From JAZQNC01 sp045536155 (GTDB taxonomy: Bacteria; Bacillota; Clostridia; Oscillospirales; CAG-272): a DNA stretch of 46,541 bases. The notes under the pieces are model-generated. The model did no database searches, had not been told where the DNA came from, and saw only the letters and a program-made list of their open reading frames with translations. The stretch is taken from contig JAZSMZ010000050.1 in NCBI GenBank assembly GCA_045536155.1, forward strand, positions 1 to 46,541. Reading direction: 5' to 3'. How positions within the stretch are numbered: position 1 is the first letter of the stretch; each line of letters begins with the position of its first letter. A program made the position numbers and the translations under genes. This document shows positions 34,383 through 43,470 of the stretch, piece after piece.

Positions 34383-34859
34383 ATGTTTGTATATTCGCTC
34401 AGAGCATCTACGCTTAAATTTGTCGGAGTGCTTGCCCTGTCACTCGCCACCCTTATCACACTTATAACGCTTATCCCCACCTTTGAGCCGGCGGCATCGT
34501 CCACTCTTTCGCAAAAGCAAAATGAAATAGTATATTCGGGCATCAAGAGCGCCGAGGACGGCGCGGCATTTCTCGCGCAGTTTGGCTGGGACGTCAAGAC
34601 CGACTCTGTCGAATGCGAACAGATCAAAATGCCTGCTGAGTTCGACAGCGTTATGATCGAATACAACGAGCTGCAAAAGAGTCAAGGGCTTGATCTGTCC
34701 AAATACCGCCGCCGCGACGTCACACGCTATACCTATAAGGTCAAAAACTATCCCAAATACGACGGCACCGTTTACGCTACCATTCTCGTATACCGAAACA
34801 AGGTAGTGGGCGGAGACATCTGCTCGGCCGACGTCAACGGATTTGTCAAAGGCTTTTGA
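34383..34859 (+). CDS. DUF4830-like membrane-anchored protein
   Basis: A 158-residue protein with one N-terminal helix (FVGVLALSLATLITLITLIP, about residues 13-32) and a soluble extracytoplasmic domain containing GWDVKTDSVECEQIKMPAEF and an LSKYRRRDVTRYTYKV segment, the pattern of DUF4830. The start at 34383 is chosen because GGAGG lies 5 bases upstream; the in-frame ATG at 34371 precedes that site. The function is unknown. It stands alone, between the MutS-like operon terminator and the ymdB promoter. Confidence 0.75.
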   Translation: MFVYSLRASTLKFVGVLALSLATLITLITLIPTFEPAASSTLSQKQNEIVYSGIKSAEDGAAFLAQFGWDVKTDSVECEQIKMPAEFDSVMIEYNELQKSQGLDLSKYRRRDVTRYTYKVKNYPKYDGTVYATILVYRNKVVGGDICSADVNGFVKGF

Positions 34860-34871
34860 TGCATCGTAAAA

Positions 34872-34900
34872 TTGACAAAACGTGCGATATGTGATATAAT
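34872..34900 (+). promoter_or_regulatory. promoter of ymdB
   Basis: TTGACA (34872-34877) and TATAAT (34895-34900), consensus boxes with a 17-bp spacer, lie 38 bp before the start codon. Confidence 0.88.
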
Positions 34901-34938
34901 TGCTGTCACAGCTAATATATAGGAAGTTGGTTCATTAA

Positions 34939-35724
34939 ATGTCACAAATAAAGATCCTCGCACTCGGCGACGTCGTGGGCGAGAGCTCGGTTGAATATAT
35001 ACGCCGCCGACTCGGGCGGTTTTGCGACGACAACGCGATAGATTTCACCGTCCTGAACGGCGAGAATGCCTGCATGGGACAGGGAAATGGGCTCGACGTT
35101 GTCAGCGCAAAGACCCTTTTGCAGTCGGGCGCCGACGTTATAACTTCGGGCAATCATATATGGCACAAGAAGGATATGCGCGAATATCTCGATTCGACCG
35201 ACCGCATAATCCGCCCTGCGAATTACCAGCCTACGATGCCCGGCCAAGGGTACACAAAGGTGAATTGCCAAGGCTATACAATGCTCGTCATCAACGTGCT
35301 CGGTGTCATATACATCGAGCCGCTCGACAGCCCTTTTGCTGCGGTTGAGCAGATACTCGAGCGTGAAGATGGCAGATACGATTTCGCTATTCTTGATATC
35401 CATGCCGAGGCGACAAGCGAAAAGTATGCGCTCGCACGTTATTTTGACGGCCGCATCCACGCGATGTTCGGCACGCACACTCATATACCCACCGCCGACA
35501 ATCAAGTGCTCAAAAAAGGCAGCGGCTTTGTCTGTGATCTCGGTATGTGCGGACCGGTCGATTCCATTCTCGGCGTTAAAAACGAGTGCATCATCGAAAG
35601 GCTTGTCAACGGTGTTCAGCAAAAGTTCGAACTTGCCGACGGAGAAATCGAGGCAAACGGAGTTATATTTACCCTTGATACTGACAGCAAAAAATGCCTT
35701 TCGGTTGAAAGAATAAAGTTTTGA
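34939..35724 (+). CDS. ymdB: YmdB-family metallophosphoesterase (TIGR00282)
   Basis: A 261-residue soluble phosphodiesterase of the YmdB family, which in Bacillus hydrolyses 2',3'-cyclic nucleotides and affects biofilm and motility choices. All metal-site motifs are present: LGDVVGESSVEY (residues 9-20), NGENACMGQG, SGNHIWHKKD, LDIHAEATSEK and GTHTHIPTAD. Length is normal for the family. AGGA lies about 14 bases before the ATG, rather far, but no better start exists. It has its own promoter and shares a bidirectional terminator with the lipoprotein gene. Confidence 0.95.
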   Translation: MSQIKILALGDVVGESSVEYIRRRLGRFCDDNAIDFTVLNGENACMGQGNGLDVVSAKTLLQSGADVITSGNHIWHKKDMREYLDSTDRIIRPANYQPTMPGQGYTKVNCQGYTMLVINVLGVIYIEPLDSPFAAVEQILEREDGRYDFAILDIHAEATSEKYALARYFDGRIHAMFGTHTHIPTADNQVLKKGSGFVCDLGMCGPVDSILGVKNECIIERLVNGVQQKFELADGEIEANGVIFTLDTDSKKCLSVERIKF

Positions 35725-35730
35725 CAGACA

Positions 35731-35771
35731 AAAAAAGAAGGGACTGTTTTCACAGTCCCCTTTATTTTTTT
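35731..35771. terminator. bidirectional terminator between ymdB and the lipoprotein gene
   Basis: GGGACTGT and ACAGTCCC pair around a 4-nt loop. An A run precedes and a T run follows (CTTTATTTTTTT), so either strand ends in a U tract. Confidence 0.9.
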
Positions 35772-35773
35772 AT

Positions 35774-36181
35774 TTATGCTGCGGTTTCGCTTGCCTCGGT
35801 AGTTTCCTCGGCAGGCTTGTACATGTCGATAATTTCCTGGATCTTTACAAGCTCGGCTTCCCATTCAGCGATGTAAGCGTCAAGCTCTTCCTCGGTCAAA
35901 TCAAGCCACTTGTTGACAACCTTTTTGGCGTCCTTGAGGTAGTTCTTCCATTCGTCGAACTGCTCGTGAAGCTCGGTTTCGATCTTCTTGCCGTCCTCGG
36001 TGGTCTCTTCGTTTCCGATTGCACCTGCGAGGTGAGCATAGTAGTTAGCGTAATAGTAAGCGTCGCCCATAAGTCCGTAGACTTCGTTGAGTCTGTTGCC
36101 CTTTTCCTTAAGCGGATCGGAGCAGGATACACAAGCGAAAATGCAGAGCGCACAAAGCATGAGCGCGATAAATCTTTTCAT
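35774..36181 (-). CDS. small surface lipoprotein, helical
   Basis: A 135-residue protein. The signal sequence MKRFIALMLCALCIFACVSC has a lipobox-like end with lipidation at Cys17 or, better, Cys20. The mature part is acidic and mostly helical (NRLNEVYGLMGDAYYYANY, EWKNYLKDAKKVVNKWLDL, EELDAYIAEWEAELVKIQE) and ends in a Thr/Glu-rich tail, so it is probably a coiled, membrane-anchored extracytoplasmic protein. The ATG at 36181 follows GGAGG by 12 bases; the longer frame starts at a GTG before that site. Processing would need Lgt (12669-13526). I recognise no domain. Confidence 0.75.
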   Translation of the reverse strand: MKRFIALMLCALCIFACVSCSDPLKEKGNRLNEVYGLMGDAYYYANYYAHLAGAIGNEETTEDGKKIETELHEQFDEWKNYLKDAKKVVNKWLDLTEEELDAYIAEWEAELVKIQEIIDMYKPAEETTEASETAA

Positions 36182-36218
36182 TATTAGATATAACCTCCGT
36201 AAAAAAATCACAAACAGT

Positions 36219-36247
36219 ATTCTATCACAAACGGTTCAAACTGTCAA
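36219..36247 (-). promoter_or_regulatory. promoter of the lipoprotein gene
   Basis: On the minus strand, TTGACA (36247-36242) and TAGAAT (36224-36219) are 17 bp apart and lie between the M23 gene stop and the lipoprotein start. Confidence 0.85.
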
Positions 36248-36263
36248 TAGATGAGATACTATT

Positions 36264-37910
36264 TTATGGTTTATGCATCTGAATACCGTTGTTTTCCCAA
36301 CCGAGCATGTCGTAGGGGCTTACCGGAACGTCGAATATATAGGTTCCGAAGTGGAGGTTTACACCTGCGGTGAAACCGGTTGCGCCGACTACGCCGATGA
36401 TGGATCCTGCCTCGACGAAGTCTCCTTCGGCAACTGCATTGGAGCTTAAGTGAGCATAGAGTGTCTTAAGACCGAAGCCGTGGTCGACGATTACGGTACG
36501 TCCCGAAAGGGAGAGAGTGCCGACGTATACGACCTTACCGGGAGCTACCGAGTAGACCTGGTCGTTGTCGCGTACCATGAAGTCAACGCCCTCGTGACGG
36601 TAGGTGAGACCTGTTGCGGTGAGGGTACGGTGGATACCGATACCGACCTTGACCTGACGGTCGTTTACGCAGGGACGTGTGAGTGCCTGATTGTCCTTCC
36701 AATAACGCTTGTCAAGCGAATCGGCGAATATGCCGGAGAGAGTTTCGTTGAAGTCGTTGATGGTGGCCTCTGTTCTCGTATAGGCGATGATCTCGGCGGA
36801 GATGTTGTAATCGCGCCAGAGGAATTTCTTGTCTTCACATCCGAGAGTGAGCTGGCTGGTGTTGCCGTCAACGGTGAGGGTGAAGGTGTAGGAGGGCGAG
36901 TAGTCGAGATCGAGCGCAAGGGGAACGAGCGCTATGACGTTTTCGCCTTCTGCAAAGAAGGTGGGAGTGAAGTTGATGGAGGGTTCACTCGTAAATTCAA
37001 TTTCCGAAGGATCGGCTACGTTCTTACCTGTGATAACAACGAATTCACCGGGAGCGATCGTTGTTGCACCGAGGTAGAATTCTGCGGGAGCACGAACGTC
37101 AGCAATGAAGCGATATTCGGCCTCGCCGTAGCTTCCGCGCTCTTCGTTTTCAAACCATGTTGCGTTTACAACGACTGTAAGGCGTGCGGTTTCGGTGAAG
37201 GAAAGGGAAGAGAGCGATTCGTAGCTGTCGTTGAAGATGAAGCTGTCGCCCTGGAGCACCTTTACGTTTACGGTGTCGGGCTGAGTATCAAACGCGAGGT
37301 TGATCGATCCGGATACTCTGTATTCGATGTTGTCGCTGTCAGAAAGGGAAACGACAGCCTCGGAATACTGTCCGTTGGAGAGTTTGTAGTTCCATTTCAT
37401 CGATTTGGGAAGAACGGTGTTGCCTGAAACGGTCATGCTCGGAGCGGCGGCATCCTTGTAAAGCGGAACTGCAAACTTGGATGTTACAAAGTCGCTTGCA
37501 TCGTCGACTTTGATCTGGTACGCATTGCCCTTGTTGTCGGTATAGTATGCATCGGTGGGGTCTGCGGTGAAATAATATTTATATGTCGTTTTGAGATTGT
37601 AGCTGTAATAGGTTACAATGTAGCAGGGAGCATCGGTCAGAGGCTCGGGAAGCTCCTCGATGGAAGAAGCGTGATTGTTCAGATCGATAAAGAAATCGAT
37701 AGGCTCCTTTTCCGCGGGATTTTCCGAATCGGTCTTTTTGTTTTCCGAATCAAAGGTGTAGAGATTGCCGTCTATATCTGCCATCTCCATTTTGTAAACT
37801 ACGCCCTTGGATACAGGGGCATTCTGTGCAACCGCATAGAATGTAATGGCAATATAAGTCGGTATGAAGAGAAGCACTATACCGAGCGCTATCAAAAGCT
37901 TTTTCTTCAT
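36264..37910 (-). CDS. M23-family peptidase (LytM-type), catalytic His replaced by Asn
   Basis: A 548-residue membrane-anchored extracytoplasmic protein: N-terminal helix (LLIALGIVLLFIPTYIAITFYAVA), a long beta-rich region (about 40-420) with Ig-like strands, and a C-terminal M23 domain. In the M23 domain, zinc ligands His439 and Asp443 (RHEGVDF) and His520 are present and His487 (LYAHLS) is kept. The first His of the HxH motif is Asn518 (NLHFGTY). In LytM that His is catalytic, so activity may be lost or reduced. M23 enzymes cut peptidoglycan cross-links or act as amidase activators. AAAGGA precedes the ATG, and a promoter lies at 37991-38019. Confidence 0.88.
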   Translation of the reverse strand: MKKKLLIALGIVLLFIPTYIAITFYAVAQNAPVSKGVVYKMEMADIDGNLYTFDSENKKTDSENPAEKEPIDFFIDLNNHASSIEELPEPLTDAPCYIVTYYSYNLKTTYKYYFTADPTDAYYTDNKGNAYQIKVDDASDFVTSKFAVPLYKDAAAPSMTVSGNTVLPKSMKWNYKLSNGQYSEAVVSLSDSDNIEYRVSGSINLAFDTQPDTVNVKVLQGDSFIFNDSYESLSSLSFTETARLTVVVNATWFENEERGSYGEAEYRFIADVRAPAEFYLGATTIAPGEFVVITGKNVADPSEIEFTSEPSINFTPTFFAEGENVIALVPLALDLDYSPSYTFTLTVDGNTSQLTLGCEDKKFLWRDYNISAEIIAYTRTEATINDFNETLSGIFADSLDKRYWKDNQALTRPCVNDRQVKVGIGIHRTLTATGLTYRHEGVDFMVRDNDQVYSVAPGKVVYVGTLSLSGRTVIVDHGFGLKTLYAHLSSNAVAEGDFVEAGSIIGVVGATGFTAGVNLHFGTYIFDVPVSPYDMLGWENNGIQMHKP

Positions 37911-37990
37911 ATGATCATCTTTCCTTTCTCAAACCGTCAGGTGCTCGATGCAAAAAACACCTACATTAATTATAATATATTCTATTGTAT

Positions 37991-38019
37991 ATTATATACT
38001 AATCATCGGTCAAGGTCAA
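37991..38019 (-). promoter_or_regulatory. promoter of the M23 gene
   Basis: On the minus strand, TTGACC (38019-38014) and TATAAT (37996-37991) have a 17-bp spacer. TTGACC occurs twice in tandem here. The gap 37911-38194 holds otherwise only the next terminator. Confidence 0.8.
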
Positions 38020-38134
38020 GACCTATTTTTGCATTTTAGAAAAAAATAAGGTGAATTTTTGACATTTTTCGTGTTATTTTTTTGCATAAAATGAAAAAGA
38101 GTTGAAAATAAATTTTGTTTGGCAAAAAAAGCGC

Positions 38135-38187
38135 AAAAAAACGGCGAGCCGCTCCCTTAAAAACAGGGTAAGGCATCGCCGTTTTTT
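38135..38187 (-). terminator. terminator of the acidic membrane protein gene
   Basis: AAAAAACGGCGA (38135-38146) and TCGCCGTTTTTT (38176-38187) form a perfect 12-bp outer stem with a structured interior. The minus strand ends in a T6 run. Confidence 0.88.
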
Positions 38188-38194
38188 GTCTTGT

Positions 38195-40357
38195 TTATTC
38201 GTCGTCTTCGGGTGATTTGAAGGTGCTTATGAGAGCTTCGATAAGGGACATCTCCATTTTTGCCATACCCATGTAAGGAACGAATTTGTCGTTTTGCATC
38301 TCTTCAAAACGCTTTTTGGCCTTGACGCATATCGCTTCGGCGGCATGGACGTTGCCGAGAGTGCGCAACGCATAATATGCCTGAATTCTCATAAAGGAAA
38401 GCGATGAATCGGCGCGTATCAGACGTCGGTAATCGTATGCGGCAGGTGGATTGTTTTCGATCGAATATGCATAGCACAGCTCGCGGCAGAGATATTCGCG
38501 TATCTGCGCGGGGAATCTCTTTATGTGCTTTTGAAGGGACAGCAGATATTTGTTCTGCTCACCGCTTTGCTTGTCGAGCTCGGCAAGATAGCGGTAAAAC
38601 AGGCAAAGCAGCAGATACTGCGACGGATTTTGAGCAAATTCGAGATATCTCGGATAGGGGCGCAGGCTTTCGGCCTTGTATAGGTCTTTGTCAACGAAGG
38701 CACGGGGAGTATATGCCTCGGCGTTCGCGGCACCCTCTTCGCCCTCTTCGGCATCTTCCTTTTTGGGAAGGAAGTCACCGCTTTTTGCCGTCGTTTCCTC
38801 GCAGATATATGCGGCATCCATCGCTTCGGACGCATATTGCTCTGCCTCGCGAGAAAGCTTTTTGGTGACGGCTTTGTCGGTCTTATCATCGTAGAGCGCG
38901 GTGTTAACAATTACCTCGTCGCACACTGTGACAGCACTGCCGTCCTCGCCGTTTTCCTTGTGTTCAACGTAGGGCTCGCTCGTCATTTTGACCGAGCTTA
39001 ACTTGAAGTCGGGAATATCGAGCTCGTTCGGGGATATACCCATGTAAAGCTGACTTTCGGCGATGCAAAGGCGTATAAGATATACTGTCCTCGGCGCACG
39101 CGAAAACAGCGCACGGATGATATTTCCGTCTGTCGGAGCGGCAGAACGGAATGCGGGGAAGAAATTGAGCGCAAAAACAATGAGAGCTGCGGCAAATGCG
39201 GGATAGAGTATAAGCAGAACAAGCTTGCCAATATAAACTATCGAAAAAACGATTGCCAAAATCAAGAGCAGGGCCGCAAATATGGCGGTGATGGCAAAGC
39301 CGCCGCCAAAGAAGCGGATCATTTTGGTATCTAACGTCTCGTCTTCTTTTTTCGGAGTGGCAACTATCATTACCTTTGAGGGGAAAGCAAATGAAAGCTT
39401 TGCTTTTTTATTGTCAAATACAAAACGCAAAAATAAAAAATGAAACAGATGGACCGATGCGCCCGTCATGCGTGCCGATATAAGGCGCCCGATAGCGTAT
39501 ATGTTGGCAAATATGCCGATCGCCAAAAGCAGCACTGCGGCACATATCAAAAGCTCGTCGAGCAAGGAAAGCAGATAGAACATGATGGGTACGATAGCCA
39601 TCGCGATACCGAGCAAAGCTCCGCTGACGATCTGTAAAACAGAAATATAGGTCGGATTTGCCACTCTGTCGGGTGAGTATTCCTGATCCTTTGGACGTCG
39701 CAGCACGTTGGGCTCGTATTCAAAGCGGTATTCCGCTTTTTCGCCTTTTTCGGCCTCATCTGCTACTGCTGCCACTTCGGACTCGTCGACCTTTTTCGCT
39801 TCTTCTACTGTTTCGGCTTCGTTAGCTTCGTCTTTAACGTCCGATGTGATACCGACATCTGCTTCGGCGATTTCTTCAATCGCTTCTTCTATCTCTTCGG
39901 GAGCGACAGATTCTTCATAAGGAGTCTCTTCTTCGACAGCCTCGTCGGCTGTCTCAGCGCCGTCGGCCTCTTCTTTTGCAACGATCTCGCTCATTTCCTC
40001 CACAGCAGAATCGTCAACGGCAGTTTCGACGAGCTCTTGAATTACGTCACTCGATTCGACTGTCTCGCCGCCATCGCTTACCGATTCGACTTCACTTTCG
40101 GCCTGCTCCTCCTCGATCTCTTCGGGAAGCTCTTCACGCACAACGTGAATGCCCGCAATGTACATGATCTCGGACGAATCCTTGAAGGTGGGATTAAATC
40201 CGCTGCCGGGAGTAACGTCCGTTTTATAAACGGGAGAAGGCGGTGCACCCTCTTCGGGCACGCCGCCGTTTTGATTAATTTCGGGTTTTACGTCCTTTTT
40301 GGGGACGTCCTTATCCGTCAAGGGAAGATCATCGTTTAAATTCGTATTATCTACCAT
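38195..40357 (-). CDS. acidic multi-domain membrane protein, possible degenerate M50 (site-2 protease) homologue
   Basis: A 720-residue protein. Residues 1-230 are disordered and very acidic (Glu/Asp/Ala/Val-rich). Four membrane helices follow (about 240-265, 268-295, 352-377, 378-400), then a soluble helical C-terminal half (560-690) with TPR-like spacing. Between helices 2 and 3, YAIGRLISARMTGASVHLFHF and VMIVATPKKED sit where clostridial M50-like proteins have HExGHL.FG.LTGY and a MAPPK-type motif. If that alignment holds, HExxH has become YAIGR and the protein is a pseudoprotease; this is inference. GGAG precedes the ATG. It is a single-gene unit with its own terminator. Confidence 0.65.
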   Translation of the reverse strand: MVDNTNLNDDLPLTDKDVPKKDVKPEINQNGGVPEEGAPPSPVYKTDVTPGSGFNPTFKDSSEIMYIAGIHVVREELPEEIEEEQAESEVESVSDGGETVESSDVIQELVETAVDDSAVEEMSEIVAKEEADGAETADEAVEEETPYEESVAPEEIEEAIEEIAEADVGITSDVKDEANEAETVEEAKKVDESEVAAVADEAEKGEKAEYRFEYEPNVLRRPKDQEYSPDRVANPTYISVLQIVSGALLGIAMAIVPIMFYLLSLLDELLICAAVLLLAIGIFANIYAIGRLISARMTGASVHLFHFLFLRFVFDNKKAKLSFAFPSKVMIVATPKKEDETLDTKMIRFFGGGFAITAIFAALLLILAIVFSIVYIGKLVLLILYPAFAAALIVFALNFFPAFRSAAPTDGNIIRALFSRAPRTVYLIRLCIAESQLYMGISPNELDIPDFKLSSVKMTSEPYVEHKENGEDGSAVTVCDEVIVNTALYDDKTDKAVTKKLSREAEQYASEAMDAAYICEETTAKSGDFLPKKEDAEEGEEGAANAEAYTPRAFVDKDLYKAESLRPYPRYLEFAQNPSQYLLLCLFYRYLAELDKQSGEQNKYLLSLQKHIKRFPAQIREYLCRELCYAYSIENNPPAAYDYRRLIRADSSLSFMRIQAYYALRTLGNVHAAEAICVKAKKRFEEMQNDKFVPYMGMAKMEMSLIEALISTFKSPEDDE

Positions 40358-40397
40358 GCTCGGATTCTCCGTAGGATTATGAGTTGGATTTTATCTC

Positions 40398-41684
40398 TCA
40401 GGCAGAAATCTCACCGAGTAATTTTTCTGCCGAAGCGATCTTTATGCAAAGACAAAGTATATCTGAAGCGATCTTTAAGTCCTCGTTTGAGGGATAGGTG
40501 GGCGCGATGCGGAGATTGCGGTCGCGCGGGTCGCGTCCGTAGGGGAAGGTTGCACCTGCGCCGGTGAGTGTAACACCTGCCTCGCGCGCAAGCTCAAATA
40601 CGCGCTTTGCACAGCCGTCGAGGGTGTTAACGCTGATGAAATATCCGCCCTTGGGGGAATTCCATTCGGCAATATCAAGCTCGCGAAGCTGATCGAGAGC
40701 ATCGAGAACGATCTCGAACTTGGGGCGAATGATGTCGGCATGCAATTTCATGTGATCGCGCATGCCCTTGGCATCGCCGAAGTAGACGACGTGGCGCATC
40801 TGGTTTATCTTGTCGTAACCGATGGTCTGGTACGACATATACTTTTTGGTGTGCTCGATGTTGCACTTCGATGCCGCCAGAACAGCAACGCCCGATCCGG
40901 GGAAGGTTACCTTGGAGGTGGACATAAACTCAAGGGGCATATTGGGATTGCCGTACTTTGCTGCCTCGGCAATGATGTTGGGCTGATCGGCCAGCTCATC
41001 GTAGAGTGCGTGAATAACGTACGCGTTGTCCCACATGATGCGGAAATCCTTTGCGGCAGGCTTGAGGGCGGCAAAACGGCGGACCGTTTCGTTTGAATAT
41101 ACGATACCGTCGGGATTTGAGTATTTCGGTACGCACCAGACACCCTTTATCGAGTCGTCGGATGCAACGAGCTCTTCGATCATATCCATGTCGGGACCGT
41201 CGGCGGTCATGGGGACGTTGATCATCTCGATGCCGAACACCTCGCAGATGGCGAAGTGACGGTCATAGCCGGGTACGGGGCAGAGGAATTTAACCTTGGG
41301 AAGCTTCGACCAGGGGTTATCGCTGTCGCAGGTTCCGAAGAGCATGAAGCGCGCGATCTCGTCGTACATAGCGTTAAGGCTGGAGTTGCCCTGCATGATG
41401 ATGTTTTCGATCGGTACTTCGAGAATATCGGCAAACATTCTCTTTGCCTCGGGGATTCCGTCAAGTAATCCGTAGTTGCGGCAATCGAGACCGTTTTCGC
41501 AGATGCAGTCCTCGGGATCGGATATTACGCTGAGCATCTTCTGTGTCAGTACGAGCTGCTCGCTGCCCGGCTTTCCGCGGGACATATCGAGCTTCATTTC
41601 TTTGGCTTTGTATTGGGCAAACTTACCGCCAAGCACGGCAAGCTCGCCCTTCAGCTGCTCTGCGGTCATTTCACTGTATTTCAA
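40398..41684 (-). CDS. type Ic aspartate aminotransferase-like (PF12897 group)
   Basis: A 428-residue PLP enzyme of aminotransferase fold I. Conserved points: MSRGKPGSEQL near the N-terminus, CPVPGYDRHF, the PLP-ring Asp in IMWDNAYVIHAL (about residue 219) and the Schiff-base Lys in STSKVTFPGSG (about residue 258). The pattern is that of the type Ic aspartate aminotransferases rather than the shorter AspC group. AAAGGA lies 9 bases before a TTG at 41684 and 24 before the first ATG at 41669, so the TTG is the likelier start; this is uncertain by five residues. It would transfer the amino group between aspartate and 2-oxoglutarate. Confidence 0.85.
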   Translation of the reverse strand: MKYSEMTAEQLKGELAVLGGKFAQYKAKEMKLDMSRGKPGSEQLVLTQKMLSVISDPEDCICENGLDCRNYGLLDGIPEAKRMFADILEVPIENIIMQGNSSLNAMYDEIARFMLFGTCDSDNPWSKLPKVKFLCPVPGYDRHFAICEVFGIEMINVPMTADGPDMDMIEELVASDDSIKGVWCVPKYSNPDGIVYSNETVRRFAALKPAAKDFRIMWDNAYVIHALYDELADQPNIIAEAAKYGNPNMPLEFMSTSKVTFPGSGVAVLAASKCNIEHTKKYMSYQTIGYDKINQMRHVVYFGDAKGMRDHMKLHADIIRPKFEIVLDALDQLRELDIAEWNSPKGGYFISVNTLDGCAKRVFELAREAGVTLTGAGATFPYGRDPRDRNLRIAPTYPSNEDLKIASDILCLCIKIASAEKLLGEISA

Positions 41685-41793
41685 AATAGTAGTTCCTTTT
41701 AGTCTTTTCAAGTGGGGTGGAGGGTACGCATTCAATCAAAAAATGGGTACAACGGTAGCTTTTTTCGCGCGCACATCGCGTAAGGGCAGTCGA

Positions 41794-43188
41794 TTAGAAA
41801 TCGGCGTTGCCTGTTGTTCTCGGGAATGCCTCAACGTCGCGGATGTTGTTGATGCCGGTGACGTACATGATAAGGCGCTCAAATCCGAGACCGAATCCTG
41901 CATGCTTGGTTCCGCCGTATTTGCGGAGCTCGAGGTACCACCAGTAATCGTCCTCATCGAGACCGAAGCGGTTGAGGGCGTCGAGCAGGTAATCCATTCT
42001 TTCCTCTCTCTGCGATCCGCCGCAAAGCTCACCTACACCGGGAACGAGCATATCGGCGGCGGCAACGGTGCGGCCGTCGTCGTTGAGACGCATGTAGAAT
42101 GCCTTGATCTCACGCGGCCAGTCGGTAACGAATACCGGCTTTTTGAAGTATTCCTCGGTGAGATATCTCTCGTGCTCGGTCTGAAGGTCTTCGCCCCAGC
42201 CGACGGGATATTCGAATTTCTTGCCCGATTCGGCAAGCAATTTCATGGCATCGGTATATGTTATGCGGGCAAAGTCGCTGTTGATAACGTTTTCAAATCT
42301 TTCAAGGAGAGTGTTGTCGATGAACTTGTTGAAGAATTCAAGCTCGGGACGACAGGTCTTGAGCAGGTGCTTAAGCACGTACTTGAGCATATCCTCGGAG
42401 AGCTGCATCTCGTCGTTGAGATCGGCAAAGGCGATCTCGGGCTCCATCATCCAGAACTCTGCCGCATGGCGGGGAGTGAACGATTTTTCCGCACGGAAGG
42501 TGGGGCCGAAGGTGTAAACCTTGCTGTATGCCATAGCGAAGCATTCAACGTTGAGCTGGCCGGATACGGTGAGGTTGGCGCCGCGACCGAAGAAGTCCTG
42601 CGAGAAGTCTACCTTGCCGTCCTCGGTGCGAGGAGGATTTTCCATATCAAGGGTAGTGATGCGGAACATTTCGCCCGCACCCTCGCAGTCGCTGGCGGTT
42701 ACGATGGGAGTGTGAACGTATACGAAACCGCGCTCGTTGAAGAAGCTGTGGATAGCGTAAGCTGCCTCGGAGCGTACGCGGAAGACTGCATTGAAGGTGT
42801 TCGCACGGGGGCGCAGGTGCGCGATGGTGCGTAAGAATTCCATCGAGTGCTTCTTGTTCTGGAGCGGATATTCGGGTGTGGAGGTACCCTCGATCTCGAT
42901 CTTTTCTGCCTGCATCTCGAAGGGCTGCTTTGCATCGGGAGTAAGTATAAACTTGCCGGAAACGACGAAGGATGCGCCGATGTTCTGCGCGGCAACCTCC
43001 GCAAAGTTGTCGAGCTTATCTTTGTCAAATACGATTTGAAGGTTTCCGAAGTAGCTTCCGTCATTTATGGTGAGGAATCCGAAAACGTTGCTTGCGCGTA
43101 TGGAACGTGCCCAACCGGCAACGGTGATAGTCTGATCTGCAAAGGATTCGGGAGATTTGTAAAGCGCGGAAATCTCTGTTCTTTTCAT
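41794..43188 (-). CDS. asnS: asparaginyl-tRNA synthetase
   Basis: A 464-residue class IIb synthetase that charges tRNA-Asn with asparagine. An N-terminal OB fold (residues 1-105, with TVAGWARSIRASNVFGFLTINDGS) precedes the catalytic domain with motif 2 FRAEKSFTPRHAAEFWMMEPEIAF (cut here to its ends) and motif 3 GFGLGFERLIMYVTG. Length is normal. GGAG lies 7 bases before the ATG. The promoter is at 43303-43331; no T-box is visible in the leader. Confidence 0.97.
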   Translation of the reverse strand: MKRTEISALYKSPESFADQTITVAGWARSIRASNVFGFLTINDGSYFGNLQIVFDKDKLDNFAEVAAQNIGASFVVSGKFILTPDAKQPFEMQAEKIEIEGTSTPEYPLQNKKHSMEFLRTIAHLRPRANTFNAVFRVRSEAAYAIHSFFNERGFVYVHTPIVTASDCEGAGEMFRITTLDMENPPRTEDGKVDFSQDFFGRGANLTVSGQLNVECFAMAYSKVYTFGPTFRAEKSFTPRHAAEFWMMEPEIAFADLNDEMQLSEDMLKYVLKHLLKTCRPELEFFNKFIDNTLLERFENVINSDFARITYTDAMKLLAESGKKFEYPVGWGEDLQTEHERYLTEEYFKKPVFVTDWPREIKAFYMRLNDDGRTVAAADMLVPGVGELCGGSQREERMDYLLDALNRFGLDEDDYWWYLELRKYGGTKHAGFGLGFERLIMYVTGINNIRDVEAFPRTTGNADF

Positions 43189-43302
43189 CTTTTTGCTCCA
43201 TTTATTATAATAATAGTCTTTATGTAACTTTTTTGTGCATGTCTGCGATGCATTTTTTATGTCGTTTACGGTTAAAAAAACGCAACACTGTTCTGACTGT
43301 TA

Positions 43303-43331
43303 ATTATAACTCATAAAGCTCATTAAATCAA
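43303..43331 (-). promoter_or_regulatory. promoter of asnS
   Basis: On the minus strand, TTGATT (43331-43326) and TATAAT (43308-43303) are 17 bp apart. The AT-rich leader of about 110 bp shows no T-box motif. Confidence 0.75.
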
Positions 43332-43434
43332 CAGTATGGCGCTATTGTTTAAAAAATGTTAATAATTACCGAGCCGTTCTGACAGTCAATAATGAATTTT
43401 TGACGAATTGTCCTTGCAAAATGAAGCAAAAATG

Positions 43435-43465
43435 AAACGGAGGATTTTTCAAAAATCCTCCGTTT
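43435..43465 (-). terminator. terminator of the terminase genes
   Basis: AAACGGAGGATTTTT (43435-43449) and its exact inverse (43451-43465) give a 15-bp stem with a 1-base centre; TTTTTG-rich sequence follows on the minus strand. Confidence 0.8.
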
Positions 43466-43470
43466 ATATA

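Noticed and set aside
41476..42834. 452-residue open frame antisense to asnS
   Set aside because: It is a shadow of asnS and the aminotransferase, without start signals or a coherent protein pattern.
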